Source of the DNA: Trichostrongylus colubriformis
Lineage: Eukaryota > Nematoda > Chromadorea > Rhabditida > Trichostrongylidae
Direction: 5' to 3'
DNA length: 64,000 bases
Assembly (NCBI GenBank): GCA_963978905.1
Contig: OZ022259.1
Coordinates: forward strand, 20,558,068 to 20,622,067
Shown here: positions 1 through 15,470 of the stretch, in pieces
How the letters are laid out: every line of letters begins with the position of its first letter
Numbering within the stretch: position 1 is the stretch's first letter
Program-made: the position numbers and the translations under genes
Notes under the pieces: generated by a model
Told to the model about the DNA's origin: nothing
The model's input: only the letters and a program-made list of their open reading frames with translations
Databases searched by the model: none

Positions 1-1528
1 GTACCACACAATTACGCTGGGGGGTGCCTCGTTGCTCGAGCCAGTATAATTTATCTACGCCGATTCCAAAATTGGGGTGCGCACTATCCCCTGTGAACGT
101 ATAACACCAATACACGAACTCAACCGATCATCTATATTTCGCTGGTACCAGTGAGTACTCACGCAACCCCCCGCAAGAACGTCGCTTACCACTTTTGAAT
201 TCCGGAATATATCCATATTAACGTGCACGAAAGAAAAAGCAAAAAGGGATAGGAAAGAAAGTAAGATCACTAAACTAGCAGGAGTCGAGGTGCAGCTCGC
301 CGGTCTAGAGGGCAACTGCCTGACAAAGTCACAAAGGCGGAGTCGAGATGGTTCTCGTCTGTTGATTTGAAGTGCCCTAGGACGATTGCCAGATAAGGTC
401 GTGAATGATGGGAACATGAGACGGTTACAAAGACGATGCGCCAGATGGTATTTGGCCTAAGTGACTCATCGAGATGGAGTGATAGCACAAAGACGGCCTT
501 TGCAGCAGATTCGCCTCGAGAAGACAACGAGTCTTGGGAATTCAAATTATACGAAAACAAGGTCTTTGTTAGATTTGCCAGACACGCCTGGCCAGCCCGT
601 GTCTGTAGTCTAACGTTCTCGGAGAGAATCTACTGAGGGGTTCGCCCAGTTAGAGCTGCCAAGTGAGCCTGAAAAGAGAAAAAGGAAGAAAAAATAAGTC
701 GGGACTCACACTCGCTGCTACCAGTAAGTGCTGGGTCCAGAGCAACTAGGTTCCAAATACAGATTTATTGATAGATATCACGTAATAAGGATCAGTAGTA
801 AATACATGGCCGCTACGGTGGCTCTACAGTAAGCAATCAGACAATCAGACAGAGATCCAGGTACTAGGTAGAGGCAGCGTCGGTGGCGGTGGGCTTGTGG
901 CAGGTCTCCTGGGTTGGCCCGGCCGTCCGTCTCGTCCTCGGGTCCTCGACTCCCCCGTCGTCGTGGCTCCTCCTTGCCGTCGGTTCCCATTCGTTGTTAT
1001 CGCCGCTACTCATCTGAAATGCTTCTGCGGTTAGGAAATGTTCTTATGACTCATCGTCCTACAGTACCCTTTACAATTTCTGTTGATGAAATAAGATCAA
1101 AGCTTAGTCAATAAATCGTACCATTCTCGATGTCTAATCCCTGTTGTTATTTCCTTTATTTCCTACAAAGAAGAAGTGTCAAAGTATATTGTATTGATTC
1201 TTAGCACTATCCCTATATGCTGCTAAGAATAATTTTGTTCAGTGAGTCTCAAAGTGCATTGTGACGCGGATGCATTACATTTTCCTGATAGACGAGATTG
1301 TTGGGTAGAAAAAGCATAAGTTGTTTGATTTATAGTCACTTGGCTTTTGAACCGCATTTTTGTTACCGTTGTAAACAAACGAAATGTTGTTCGGATGAAG
1401 GAAGCAGGGCTAGGTCTACTAGACGCCGTCTTTAGTTTCCAAACAGTCTGCTCAAAACCTCATCGATGCTTTTTTTTGGATTTTCCTCATGGTGTGTTCA
1501 TATATGCACCGTTCCCTTTCTAGGAACT
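1..1528. other. No recognisable gene
   Basis: Several short open frames exist on both strands but none has recognisable motifs or splice context. The GC-rich stretch at about 880-1000 gives a low-complexity Arg/Gly-rich translation on the minus strand that looks like composition rather than coding. It could be decayed repeat or upstream sequence of the pseudouridine synthase gene. Confidence 0.5.
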
Positions 1529-4500
1529 ATGTCCGACAAATCAGCGGCGGATGACTTTTTTGGCATAGAATACATGTTGTCTCAGTCCTCGAAAGCTGAA
1601 GTAAAAGAGGAGCAGGTAAGTTACAGATTTCCAACGTGGAACGTGCTCACATCGCTATCGCTTTGTTTCGTTGACCATTTGAATCAGTTTCCATTAGGAG
1701 CAGGTTAAAGATCACTCCAAATCGAAGAAGTGTTTTCGTATCAGGACCGATGTAACCAATATGGGTAAGGATATCAGTCAACTGTCGGGAACAGAATTCC
1801 TAGATAGGGCGTTCTTTCCGCAACTCGAACTTGTGAGTGGCTTTTCTTTCTTCTTCCTTTCCGATTTAAAACTTCTTCAATATCTTCAGGACTCTGAGAC
1901 ATCAGAGAAGGATGGCGATGAATCGTCAGGTGATTTCTTCGAAGAGCAGTTTTTCAAACGAAGAGGATCGGCTGAGTCAGTTTTCTTCGTTTAGTCGCAT
2001 TTTGACTTGACTTCGCGTTGGGGTCAAGCAAAGGCGCATTCAAGGATAAATCAGGGGTCTGTCTATTGTTTTCAGTTCGGTTAATCACGCTTCCAGTAGA
2101 AGGGATATGGTAGAGCGAAATGAATCGAAGGCGTCAGCCACACAGATGTCTAAGCGTGACCGAAGTACGGACAGTAGCCGTCCATCACTCGTGAAGACTT
2201 CCCAGATACGAAAGAGCGCTGCTTCTGCAGAAGACCATCGGAAAAGCGTCAGGTCTCCCAGAAACGAAAGTGATTCGGTGAGTGTCTTGTGCCACGATTT
2301 TTTCAAGTCGTATCTCAAAAAGTACTCTTGATCTTTATTCTTGTTTCGCTCTCGTGAGATTAAGTAGATGGTTACTATGAGGATCATATTTTGTGCATAG
2401 TAACGTCATCTGATGGAAGAAGCTTCAGTGAATTCGTCAGTAGTTAGGCATCTGATACAAAGCAGTAGAGGTCACTTTTTTCAGTTTGCTGAGAGTTCCG
2501 ATAAACCCGTAGAAGAATCTGGATTGGCGAAGATACGCGATGGAATCATTCCAATATGGCGAATGACTCAGGAGGAGTTGGTGGAGCTCATGGTAGATAG
2601 AGTTCTCTATAAGGACGGTGAGTGGGAAGTTGGCCACCGACTTCATTTTTTGTACTGCGTATATTTTTTATTTAGACGATATTGTTGCATTTGATAAACC
2701 ATACGGTATGGCTTATTCTGGTGCATCTCCTACGGCTCCTCAGTTGGATAGATTATTGCAGAAGATTAAAGTGAGTATAAGCTGTCACACTTTATAGGTT
2801 TCAGTCAATCAAAACTTTCAGACCATTGTTGTACCAAAGTGCGAGCGACTGTATTTGGTTAGATCGTTGGACAAATTCCAGTCCGGCATCATTTTGTTCG
2901 CCACGTGAGTCTCTTTTACATACGGTTGACATGAAGTCGGCAAGGTCTACGAGGCAAACGATAATTGTACGGTATCAAGAAATTAATGAATATAAGATTG
3001 TCATCACTCAACCGAGTAGTAGAGTAATCATCCCAGTTTAACACTAATACTTGAGACATTTCTTTTCACTCCTTTCATTATTCCAGCAATGCTGCGATAC
3101 AGTCGGATCTGAAGACAAATTTCGAAAAGGGCTTGGTCGAACAAATAAGCAGGTACTTGTATTAAAGATCCAATCTCCACGCACAACGTTTTTTGATTGT
3201 AATTGTAGATGTATAGTTCGTGGTGAACTGCAGGATTCTCCAATCAAAATCAATATTCCTTTATTGAAAACTGTGAAGGACAGGGATATGAAGGTGGGAT
3301 GGTAGAAATGTTTCGCTATTTTACGCTTTAATTTTGGCTTTTCTCTTTTACTGTTGACAGAGATTCACAGGGACCTTTGGTAGGCTTCTTTTTCGAATCA
3401 CCTCCCCCTGAGTACGGCCTTTTTGAGTCTTTGCGTTTGAGGGAAAACGGTCAGTTCTTCTTCTAGAGAGAATAAGGAATTATTGATGAATTTCCTATAG
3501 TCTGTCCTATCCTATTCTATATTTGTCCTATGCTATACATATGATCTGCCCTCCTAATTAATGTCCTATGATTGAGTATCACCTAAACTGCATTAGTCAG
3601 GAGGACTGGTCATATTCATCAGTGATAAAGGGGGAGAGTGAATTTCTCAATTTGGAAATTCCTCGTTAATTTTGGATGAAGAACAGAACTTGTATTTAGC
3701 TGGTGCCGTTGGTGTCAAACAAGGCCAAAGGCGAGATCTTTTACGTGGAATCGGAATGTCGCACTATTCGCGGTAATCAATATGTTTCAAGTGTGGAAGT
3801 CCTGACTCGCAGAGGTAATGTGCTTCTGCAAGTTACAGAGTGCCTAAGGAAAACAGCTATCGCAATATTCCATGTTCTATAAATAAAGCATGTCTGGATA
3901 GCTCATCAGATTTTGTGTGCTTCAGAAATTCCTCATCAGATTCGTGCTCATCTTGCGTTGGCTGGATGTCCATTAGTTGGTGACTCGAAATACAGTAACT
4001 CTTCACCGAGACCCCCACGGTATGTCGAATAGAATCTGCTCAAAGGGGGGAATGGAAGAAAAACGAGTTCGTCTTCGCAGGTTGTCAGATCATGTTCTGG
4101 GCTCACTCAATATAACAGATTCACAGTCTCGCAAGATTCCGATGTATCTACATTTGAAAGAGGTGCGTAAGTCGCATCACGTCATAGTTCCTTTTGTTCC
4201 TCACATTTTTGAAGTGCTTCCGAGGCAAGTTTTTCTTCCGGTATTCTGCAGTTGCTTTTTTTTTTCGTGGCGGCTCATTTTTTGAATAATATCGGGCAAA
4301 ATCCAGCTTAAGACCCGCCTGCATCGCAATGAATCTAATAGGGGGTTATATATCCGATGAACGTGATAGTCAGGCCGTATTTTCACCCTAAATTGTTTTA
4401 AATTAGGTTGGCTCAAAATAGTATTTGGAGTGTATTGAGCCATCAAGAAGCTGAAAATGTGGTTTTCAACATAGCATGAGAAGGTTAAATCTTTGTCGCC

Positions 4501-7251
4501 ACATAACTCACAAGGGAGGCCCATCAGGTCAAGGTGAGCTTTTTCAAAACGGTTTTTTGCATTCTACGGGGTCACTTACATGAAGCAAAAAACCGGTTTC
4601 AAAATCGGCTTAATGGTTTTGGGGGGCCCAGAAAATGGTTGATGGTTCGATCCCCACTGAGGACAAATTTTTGCATTTTTCTAGTTTTCATCCATTTATG
4701 CTCATGCATGACCACACGTGCAAAATGTGTGCAAAATCAATTTTTATCATGTTGGGGAACCGCTATCTTCAGTATTTTTGCGTATTAGGCGAATGATTTG
4801 TTTGGACCTGCCAACGCTCATAACAGGAAAACTAGGCGTTTTCCCGCAAAGCACGTGTGATATTCATATTCAGGAGGTCGAACTACCCTAGGTAACAAAT
4901 CGAGATTTTGACCAAAACTCGAAAATTTGGGCGATCACTGGTACTACCACTACCATAGTAAAGAACGCTCAGAGAAAAGAAGTCGGTAGCCGATATAAGG
5001 AAATATTTGCTATCCTTCTCCGTCGCATGGTGTTGCTAGGTGCAGTTCACTTGGAATGCGTTGATCCTGCACATGCTCCATTGCATTTAATCGAGGCTGT
5101 GAGTTGTTCGTGTGTACAAGTAGTGCAGTGACTATGTGCCCATGTCCACCGCAGTGTCTCGAATTTGGGTGAAAGTCTCGATTTGGATAGTATTTTGTAT
5201 CTAGGGCTAGGTGAGTCTCCTGAGCACGAATATCTCACTAGTTTCGCACGAAAATGTCTGGCACGCGTGCTAGGGGCGCCGAAGGGTCCAAACACTTTAA
5301 CCACTGAAAGCTTGCAAATGAGGTCACTTTCGTGCACCAGCGACGAAAATTGCTGTCATTTTGCAAGTGCGCAAACAGTATAGCGCTGAACAAAGAAAAT
5401 TAAGAAAATGCAAAAGCGAAAACGTCGATAGGACTTGAACCACAAACACCCCCACCACCGTGCCAATGCCAACCTATCCCGCTATCCATTCGGCCAACCA
5501 AACTGCAAGCGCGCTAACCTGTGCATCTCCTATCAACTTTCTTTGCTTCGTTTAGTAGTTACCATAAGCGATTCTACATTTTTGAACGAGCTCGCAGTGG
5601 TTTTGGCGTAGGTTTGAAGACAGTCTTCCGATATTCATATACTGAACGCCGCAGCTGGAAAGCATTGCAGCAAACTGGTCAAAATTGTTTCTTTCTACGC
5701 AACTTTTGGCACTCATTTTCTGGGCTCCCCAAAACCATTTAGCCAAATTTGAGACCGGTTTTTTGCTTCATGTATGTGACCCTATAAAATGCAAAAAATC
5801 GTTTTGAAAAAGCTCACCTTGACCTGATGGGCCTCCCTTGTCAGTCATTGCAACACTCTGAACTTATTCTTGTGTACTTGGTATATTTGAGTGGTGTTAA
5901 GGTGAACCTATCGCTTGCGTCACGACCAAATGCTCCAGTTCGAATAACCGCTACCGTGCCGGCTTATTTCAAATGGATGCTGAGGAAGCTGAAACTTGTT
6001 AAGCGGTAGATAGGGATATTGCAAAGTATGATTAATAGTTTTGTGGAAAAAGACGCGTGAAAGGAATTTTTACATCACTTCCATAAGTTGTTTCGGCACT
6101 ATTCCACTATCACTACCCCAGATACGGCGAGTTGGTCAATAAAATAATTCTCGCTGAAACTTTGCCCAGGGGGTTATTTAGGGTGCTGATCGTAAATATG
6201 ACATCCGTTTGAGGCGCTAGCGTCGTTTGGTTCCATTGCAGTGCAAATATAGTGGGGGCATCACACTGTTCCAGCAAGTTTTGCCGAAGCCTTGAGGAAG
6301 AAGGAAACCTTTCCATCCCTTTCAAGGCTTAGGCGAACATATACACTTGAGTGTGCAATGATGACTGTAGGATAGTATCAAATGAAAGATGATAGCGGAA
6401 TTATGACGCTCTCCAGTTATATAAGCACTTACAGAAATGAACATGACTGGCGCAATCTGAAAGGCGCTGAAAACGGCGCTCGCACTGAAAACCAATGTCA
6501 TATCCGTGATCAGCACACCAAATAACCTATCATCGCCAGGTGTGCGATGATTTCTCACAACCTGCGTCTGGCGGGGGCGGGGCATAAACTGTATGGCGGA
6601 CCGGGAGGTCCAAGCCTCATACCTTGTCCTGCAACGCACACAATAAAGGCGTTCTACTAGCTGTTCTCTGTGCTGCTCTACTATATTGCTATTATTCAGC
6701 AAAATACCACTGAACCACCACCGTATTACGGTAGAAAAAGAGGTAAATCAACCTCTTCAGTCTCTAGCGCCCACTACATAACCCCCGGGCAAAGTTTCAG
6801 CGATTTTGGTGAAAAAGAGTTGTTGCACCAACATGGAGCAATTGCACCAAATTGACGCAAACACCAAAAACGGATGTCATATTCGTGATCAGCACCCCAT
6901 ATAACCCCCCTGGGCAAAGTTTCAGCGAAAATTATTTTTTTGACCAACTCGCCGTATCTGGGGTAGTAATAGTGGAATAGTGCCGTTGTTCCATTAGCAC
7001 TTATCAATGTGTGTCTCCTGGATATGCTCAAAAATCTCGATTACGCTACCATGTCATACATGCTTTTCTATTGAGCTTATGGTCTCCAATGATTTCTTTT
7101 GATAGCTTTTTGAATTATCCTTTTCCTGTTTTTTTTTTTGCTTAGCTCCTCAGCCCTCATAGTGACTTCTTTTTTTCAAAATACATTTGCTCGGCTGAAT
7201 CAAAAAGCTGTTGATACTCTGTGGGACATGGATTTCGATTCAAAGCAGTGA
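1529..7251 (+). CDS. RPUSD4: RPUSD4/RluA-family pseudouridine synthase (multi-exon)
   Basis: The family isomerises uridine to pseudouridine in RNA; the RPUSD4 branch acts on mitochondrial RNA. Phase-consistent exons are 2485-2617, 2676-2770, 2822-2904, 3087-3152, 3209-3293, 3700-3814, 3926-4019, 4081-4162, 5902-6005 and 7146-7251. They encode the family landmarks in order: AFDKPYGMAYSG, SLDKFQSG (the catalytic Asp of the RLDK-type motif), IPHQIRAHLA and PLVGDSKYS, then RKIPMYLHLKE and a VPAYFKWMLRKLKLVKR tail. At 6005 the frame can splice (AAGCG|GTAGAT) to 7146, ending at TGA 7249-7251; without splicing it stops at 6007-6009. Upstream Ser/Lys/Glu-rich exons (1529-1615, about 1704-1832, about 1890, 2076-2277) are probably the N-terminus, but the junction between about 1890 and 2076 did not resolve in phase. 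Introns 4163-5901 and 6006-7145 are enlarged by TIR elements. The family call is firm; the N-terminus and the exact ortholog are less sure. Confidence 0.85.
4511..5840. mobile_element. TIR DNA element (about 1.33 kb) inside an intron
   Basis: The left end begins CAAGGGAGGCCCATCAGG and the right end is its reverse complement. The terminal inverted repeats run on for roughly 150 bp with a few mismatches. The trinucleotide TCA flanks both ends (4508-4510, 5841-5843) and may be a 3-bp target duplication. No transposase is evident, so it is probably non-autonomous. An internal block at about 4823-4935 resembles the arms of the element at 8348-8970. It lies wholly within the intron before the exon at 5902. 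Confidence 0.75.
5420..5512 (-). other. tRNA-like A/B-box pair (probable tRNA-derived relic)
   Basis: On the minus strand an A-box-like TGGCCGAATGG is followed 55 nt after its start by a B-box-like GGTTCAAGTCC, the spacing expected of a Ser/Leu-type tRNA. The T-arm stem and acceptor stem do not pair well, so I do not call a functional tRNA. It sits inside the TIR element 4511-5840. Confidence 0.3.
6093..6985. mobile_element. TIR element (about 0.9 kb) inside the last intron
   Basis: GGCACTATTCCACTATCAC at the left is mirrored by GTAATAGTGGAATAGTGCC at the right, with arms of about 100-130 bp (6093-6190 against about 6870-6985) and some divergence. Related sequence recurs at 62980-63180 and 63760-63900, and the motif CAAGGCTTAGGC recurs near 6323 and 63400. 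No transposase is seen. It separates exon 5902-6005 from 7146-7251. Confidence 0.7.
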
Positions 7252-7740
7252 CTGTAAGTGCCATCATTTTTCACCGTACCGATATGCTCCTGTGAAGTTG
7301 TGTATGTAGTACGTTAAATCTTTCCTTTCAGTAGAATTCGATGAAATCCGATAGTTTTGAGCCTCGTTAAGCTGTTATATTGAATGTAGTTCTAATTCAG
7401 ATATTATTTGTTGATGAATGTAGGGTTTAGCAGGTTGGATTTCGAATTTTTGATTAGTACTAGTTTTTGTTTTGATTGAACACATTATTAATTGTTATTA
7501 CTTTGAGTGCTGATCTATCTCAACGTCGTACTTGGTGTCATACGACACATCTGAGTCATTTTATTATTTTTTATTTATTTTTTATTTTTATTAATTAGAT
7601 GAATTTTGCCAATCATGGAAATTCTATAGCTTCGATCATTTATAAAAGGTTCTTGAACCTATTCTTGTGATTCCTCCTTGCGTAGTTGTTCCACAAGTTC
7701 TCATTATTAGCTTTTTCCCTTTGGATTCGATATATAACGT

Positions 7741-7755
7741 TTTTTTTTTTTGCAG
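7741..7755 (+). promoter_or_regulatory. Candidate spliced-leader trans-splice acceptor
   Basis: A run of T ending TTTTGCAG at 7755 lies 30 nt upstream of the ATG at 7786, with no obvious donor for a cis intron. This is the arrangement expected of a nematode outron acceptor. Inference from position and sequence only. Confidence 0.45.
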
Positions 7756-7785
7756 GACGACCGAAGATAGAATAATTAGGGAAAG

Positions 7786-10163
7786 ATGTTGACGGTGAAT
7801 CAAGGCAAAATGTACATAGATATTCCTACTTGTTCATCATGCTCAGGATCTGAAACGGCTCTAATAAAATGGAGGTGCCCGGCGAATCGAGCTAGAGCGA
7901 TTTTTCAACTAGCACTTTGTGATAGGAAGAGTTTCAGTGATCTAATCAGGAGGCATTATGGCATATCGGATGATCAGGTGAGGGTATTCACGCCCATTCG
8001 GAGCAGTCTTCTAGATTGGGACATTAGTGAGCGTACAGCAATTTTTTCATCAGTCAGCCTCTCAGGCTCAGATCTGTTGCAAACGTCAGCTATAAGCGCT
8101 GTGTTTCAGTTGTCACATTCATAGCTGAAATACCAGTACAATTCGAAGCAAAATGGGCTGTGATGCACTCGATGTTCTATAATCTTGTGCAGCTCGGCTT
8201 GATTAGGAATTTCATAATGTGTTTTTTATTAGCAGCATTGCGAGAACGATATTCTTCCACTCACGAGAGCGTCAGTATGTCAGCCTGGCCACTGTCAATG
8301 AGGTGCACATCGCTGTATGCGTTTTGTGGTGTTGAACCCAAGTCTACTCTCCAAATGTGCGTAACATATCTTTGAACGAAGTTATACAGGTTTTTCCGGA
8401 TGAGCAGCACTGTAACATAGTAAGTGCAGGCGTCTATTGCGCGCAATCTAGGCGTTTTCCCGCGGAACCGGTGTTGTTTCCATGTTTAAGAGGTGAAGTT
8501 ACTCCTGGAAACAAGCTTTCAGCCTAAGTGGGATTTTGGCGAGAATTCGGAAGGATCCGTAAGTGATTGAATGGCAGCAAAACATTTAACAAAAGGAAAG
8601 TTGTTGACCTGGTCAAATAAAATGCTTTTTTTTGCGTTAGTTACGCACGTTTGCTGCGACAAGTATCAGTGTTAGGTATGTTTTGGGTTTGTCGCGCCTT
8701 TTACTAGCTTCCTCATAAGGAAAATGGAAGAAACCTCATTCGTTCAGCGGCTACCTTACTCTACCCATGGATCCTTCCGAACCATGGTGAGATCTCGACT
8801 ACATTAGGAATTTTTTCCAGAGGTAATTTGACCTCCTGAACATGAAAACAAGACTGGTTCCGTACGAAAACGCCTAGTTATCGAGCTATAGGCTCCTGCC
8901 ATGTGATAGCAGTGCTCATTCAGAAAAACCTTCATAACTACGTCCGCAGAGTTGTTCAGCAAATTTGGGAAAGGGACAGATTTGAGTTCAACGTCTCAAG
9001 ACGCATTCAGCAATACGCACCTCATTGAGTATGACCAGGCTGACCTACTGGCCTTCCATGCCAGGCGTATTGGTATGGTAAGATGTTGATGAGTACTATG
9101 AACATGGTACAGCCGGGAATGAGTATTATTCACGTTCATAACGGGATACAGTTAAATTCTGGAAATCACTCATACTGTGAGCATTCATAGAAATTATGTT
9201 TTACAGGAATTTGTCCTAAGGATTCGCTTGCCTCAGATACCTGTTGAAAATATAGACTATAAATGGTGAGGCTTTGGCAACTATAAAATTAAGTGTGAGA
9301 AGTACGTAAAAATACGTGTTATCAAAAGTGCTTTTCATGTGTTGATCGTAAAACTGTAATTAAAGGCACTTTTAGGGAGAGACGTATGTTGAGCATATTC
9401 TTGAAGTATTTCGAACTGGAACATTTGCTGTGGAGGATGTCAACACTTGGTGGTGCTTGCTCAGCCATGGCAGACTATGATCTAACTTTTGTGAGTCATC
9501 TGTTCTGACAACAATGTACCTTTCGGCTGAGCTTCTGCTCCATGTTCATTCAGCTGTCTTTACTTCTAAGTCTTTTATTGGGCTGTATTTGCTCTATTGT
9601 TTGACTTGAAGGCAAAACGAGCCGGCTCGATCTCCGAGAAACAGTTGCGAATAGCGGCCGAGCTAGATGATCAGACTTTGCTGGCACGTTGTCATCTATT
9701 TATAGCCTTAAGTGAGGCTCAACAAGCCAATTTTCCTCGTGCTAGAAGAATCGTGAGGTGAATCAATGTTTTTTTTTTATTTTTTCAAAATGTTCCTCTG
9801 ATATTGCTCGTGGATACAACACTAACTTGCACTATAACAGCGCTGTTAGGGATGGTGACCAACGTCTTTAATAAAATATCATGTAATGTAAAGTGATTGT
9901 CTTTTCACGGTTTTCAGATGAACAGGCCACTTGTCCTATTTTTGGAATTTAGAGCACATCTTTAAGCGCACCTGTATTAACGGCGAGAGTTCCACATTCC
10001 CTGTTTCCATTTCAGTGCGGTGTATATGTGGTCACGACGGACAAGAAACGAATTTGTCGAACACTGCTGCCGTGGCGTGTTAGCGAAAATTAGAGCGATT
10101 GAACGATTTGGCACGAAAGCTCTTCGAGGTGATTGTAGCACATATCAATCAATACAGGAATAA
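7786..10163 (+). CDS. Conserved-looking protein of unknown function, alpha-helical C-terminal half
   Basis: Exon 7786-7977 starts at the ATG 30 nt after a candidate trans-splice acceptor. A second coding stretch around 8112-8300 (reading EIPVQFEAKWAVMHSMFYN) is likely but its borders are unsure. Exons 9207-9265, 9376-9490, 9612-9757 and 10016-10163 join in exact phase and end at TAA 10161-10163. The exon-1 product has a CSSCSG cysteine pair. The C-terminal half is helical, with LSEAQQANFPRARRIVR and SAVYMWSRRTRNEF resembling TPR-like helix pairs. An AATAAA at 10159-10164 overlaps the stop codon. I cannot name the family. A fold-back element occupies the large central intron. Confidence 0.7.
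8348..8970. mobile_element. Fold-back/TIR element in an intron
   Basis: CTAGGCGTTTTCCCGCGGAAC at the left (about 8449) is mirrored near 8876. Similarity continues outward, so that the sequence around 8350-8420 is an imperfect reverse complement of about 8895-8970. The same block occurs at about 4823-4935. Non-coding and non-autonomous. Confidence 0.6.
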
Positions 10164-10301
10164 AGTTTTTCAGTGAGCGAGGATATTGAATTTGTCATCT
10201 AGTACACAGAAATTTGATGTATGCTTTCCAAAGGGTGTGGTAATAGCTCGCATGATCACTGATCTGTTACCATTCATGTGATGTGCGTTGCGGAGGGAAA
10301 A

Positions 10302-11075
10302 TACCCTAAAGTCTGATAGATAAGTCCGCCCGCACGCGGTGTCGCGCGCGGCACAGGCAGCCGCAGTCTTCAAAAACCAACCAGAGATGAAGGAAATTGA
10401 GGAAGCTATGATTTGTGGTTTGTATTAATAACGAGCTTATATTGCAATGTATATGGTATTTGTCTAAAGCGAGAAGCATGTAAAGTTGGGGTCGTACGAA
10501 AGATGAACACAGAAACTTCACAGTTGGCAGAGGAAAATGGAGGAGTGAGAGGAGAATCATTGTTAAACGGCGGTTTCAATGCAAGGATGGTTTTGGCGAT
10601 GAGATAGCGGTTGGATAAAAACTTCTTATTCCTGTTATGATAATGATGCACAAAGCCTCGCAGAAATGTGTCTTCCACCTTCTTTTTCCCCTGCAAAACG
10701 CGCTTCTGCTTGCCGCGTTAAGTTTTTGCACCTGATGTAAGCCCTCCTTCTAGTCATTGAGCCCCTTGAAATGCCTGAACAACTTATGATCAGCAATTTA
10801 CGAGAGGAATAATAAAACTGTTTCCGTGAGATTTCATTTGTCTATGTAGAATTTTGATGTTATGAACGGAGATTGCTTAGAAAATTCAAGACAGATGATC
10901 ATTGTTACACGGGTAAAACAAAGACTTTGATACGTGGTATTTTTAGTTAACAGAAATAAAGTTGAATAATCAGTTTCTACGATTCTGTCGTTTTTAATAA
11001 TAAAGGGTGCATCGCGCGACACACAGGCGCAGTCTTCGCGCGTGCGAGCGGACTTATCTATCAGACTTTAGGGTA
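10302..11075. mobile_element. TIR element, TA-bounded (774 bp)
   Basis: TACCCTAAAGTCTGATAGAT at the left and its reverse complement at 11056-11075 form arms of about 37 bp. Both ends carry TA, as expected for Tc1/mariner-type insertion, but no transposase is recognisable inside. It lies just downstream of the gene ending at 10163. Confidence 0.65.
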
Positions 11076-12155
11076 GCACCCACAAGTGGCATCGCTCATG
11101 ACGATACATACGGTCGCGCGATTTCGCGCAGTTTCGCGAGGTGTAACCTCAGGCTAATGTTCTAGCCTTTACAGTGAAGCCTTTACTTCATTACTTGTCA
11201 TGCACGGCGTCCAGCCCTCAGCTACCAGTAGGTGAAGTCGTAAGTGCGAGGAAAGGTGCAATGTGATCCGCTATAACTGCACTCTCGGTTAAGGTAGCGC
11301 AACTAATGTCCGCACGCACGTACACACTATTTTGAGGATTGTGATGGAATTTTGGTGAAGCTTATGAGAAGGCTGCTTGCTCCAGACGGAGAATGTTAGT
11401 TGTCTGTGGGGGTACGGTGGAAGTGCCGACCTTCGAACTACTGTCCAAAATTTGTAGTCTTTCCATTAGAACGCAGTGGCTTGAATTCCCGAATACTTCA
11501 ACAAAAAATCTGCGAAAATATCATACAAACCGCTCTAACAAATGAACACATCAAGATAGATATTGAATGGAATGTTTCAACAAACACATGATAATTTCAA
11601 CTGTGCAAGACAATTGTGGCAAAGTTACGAACACCGTACAAGGAGGTTCTGTCTTGAATAAATGATGAAAATTATATAATTTACCAGCGGGCAATGGATG
11701 CACTGGGAATAATACATGAATAAACGGTCACATCATCTTTACAATACAAAAGTGAAATCGCTACCCAATTCACTGAATCACTAATCTTTTAGAAAGAATT
11801 GCGAATGCTTAGAAAACGGACTAGACTGAACCCACAAAGCCACGTAGCAAGATTTAGGCAGAAAAGCACAAGGCCGCCCTTGAACCGATTTGTTTTACGA
11901 CAGGAATGATGTAGTATGAAACAGAAGAAAAACTGGCCTCTCATCACAGAGATTCAGTCCACAGAATAGAAAGATCTGAAGCTCTATCGAAGGCAACATC
12001 AACTGATAAGACTAGACTAAATACAACTGCGAACTCTACAACTCTAAGAACCAAAACAGTGTTGAGGATCTTGTTCGTTCATCATACGGTCGATGAAGTT
12101 CATGTAATTTCACGAAGAAAAATGTCCCAAAACGATACCAGTTCTGCGAAGCGCT
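11076..12155. other. Intergenic, nothing assignable
   Basis: AT-rich sequence between a TIR element and the 3' end of the mannosidase gene. The part nearest 12155 is presumably mannosidase 3' UTR. No coding motif, RNA gene or clear repeat was seen. Confidence 0.5.
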
Positions 12156-15175
<3,020 letters not shown>

Positions 15176-15301
15176 CTGAAATCCTATCCTCAACAGCACT
15201 TTTCAGCTAGAAAAAATATAATTTTTAACTGGGTTGTAAATGAGGATTTTCCCCAGATACCACAACTGAAACGAGGTTCATCAGATTTTTCTTCCGTTCA
15301 A

Positions 15302-15470
15302 GGCCGCGTTCATACTTTGCTGTGCCAGCGGCAGGACGTGGCTGAGCGTTTCTGGGTCTCCGCCTATGCCACCCTGCCTCGTTGTCTGCCTTGCCTCTGC
15401 ACCTCCTCCGTACCACGCCGCCTCGTTGCCAATAACGCTGCCACGCCCCGCGCTTAGTATGAACGCAGCC
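15302..15470. mobile_element. Short GC-rich MITE, copy 1
   Basis: GGCCGCGTTCATACTTTGC at the left end and TATGAACGCAGCC at the right end form terminal inverted repeats around a GC-rich core. A sister copy lies at 58877-59035 with the same termini and core motifs. It sits just upstream of the mannosidase gene. The Arg-rich open frames over both copies are shadows of the repeat. Confidence 0.65.

Noticed and set aside
3361..3379. A 19-bp exon in the pseudouridine synthase gene
   Set aside because: Including it breaks phase with the exon at 3700, whereas joining 3293 to 3700 keeps phase and aligns with the family.
10321..10360. CRISPR-like or CpG-island signal in GC-rich repeats
   Set aside because: No regularly spaced spacers anywhere in this eukaryotic window; the GC-rich tract is part of a TIR element arm.
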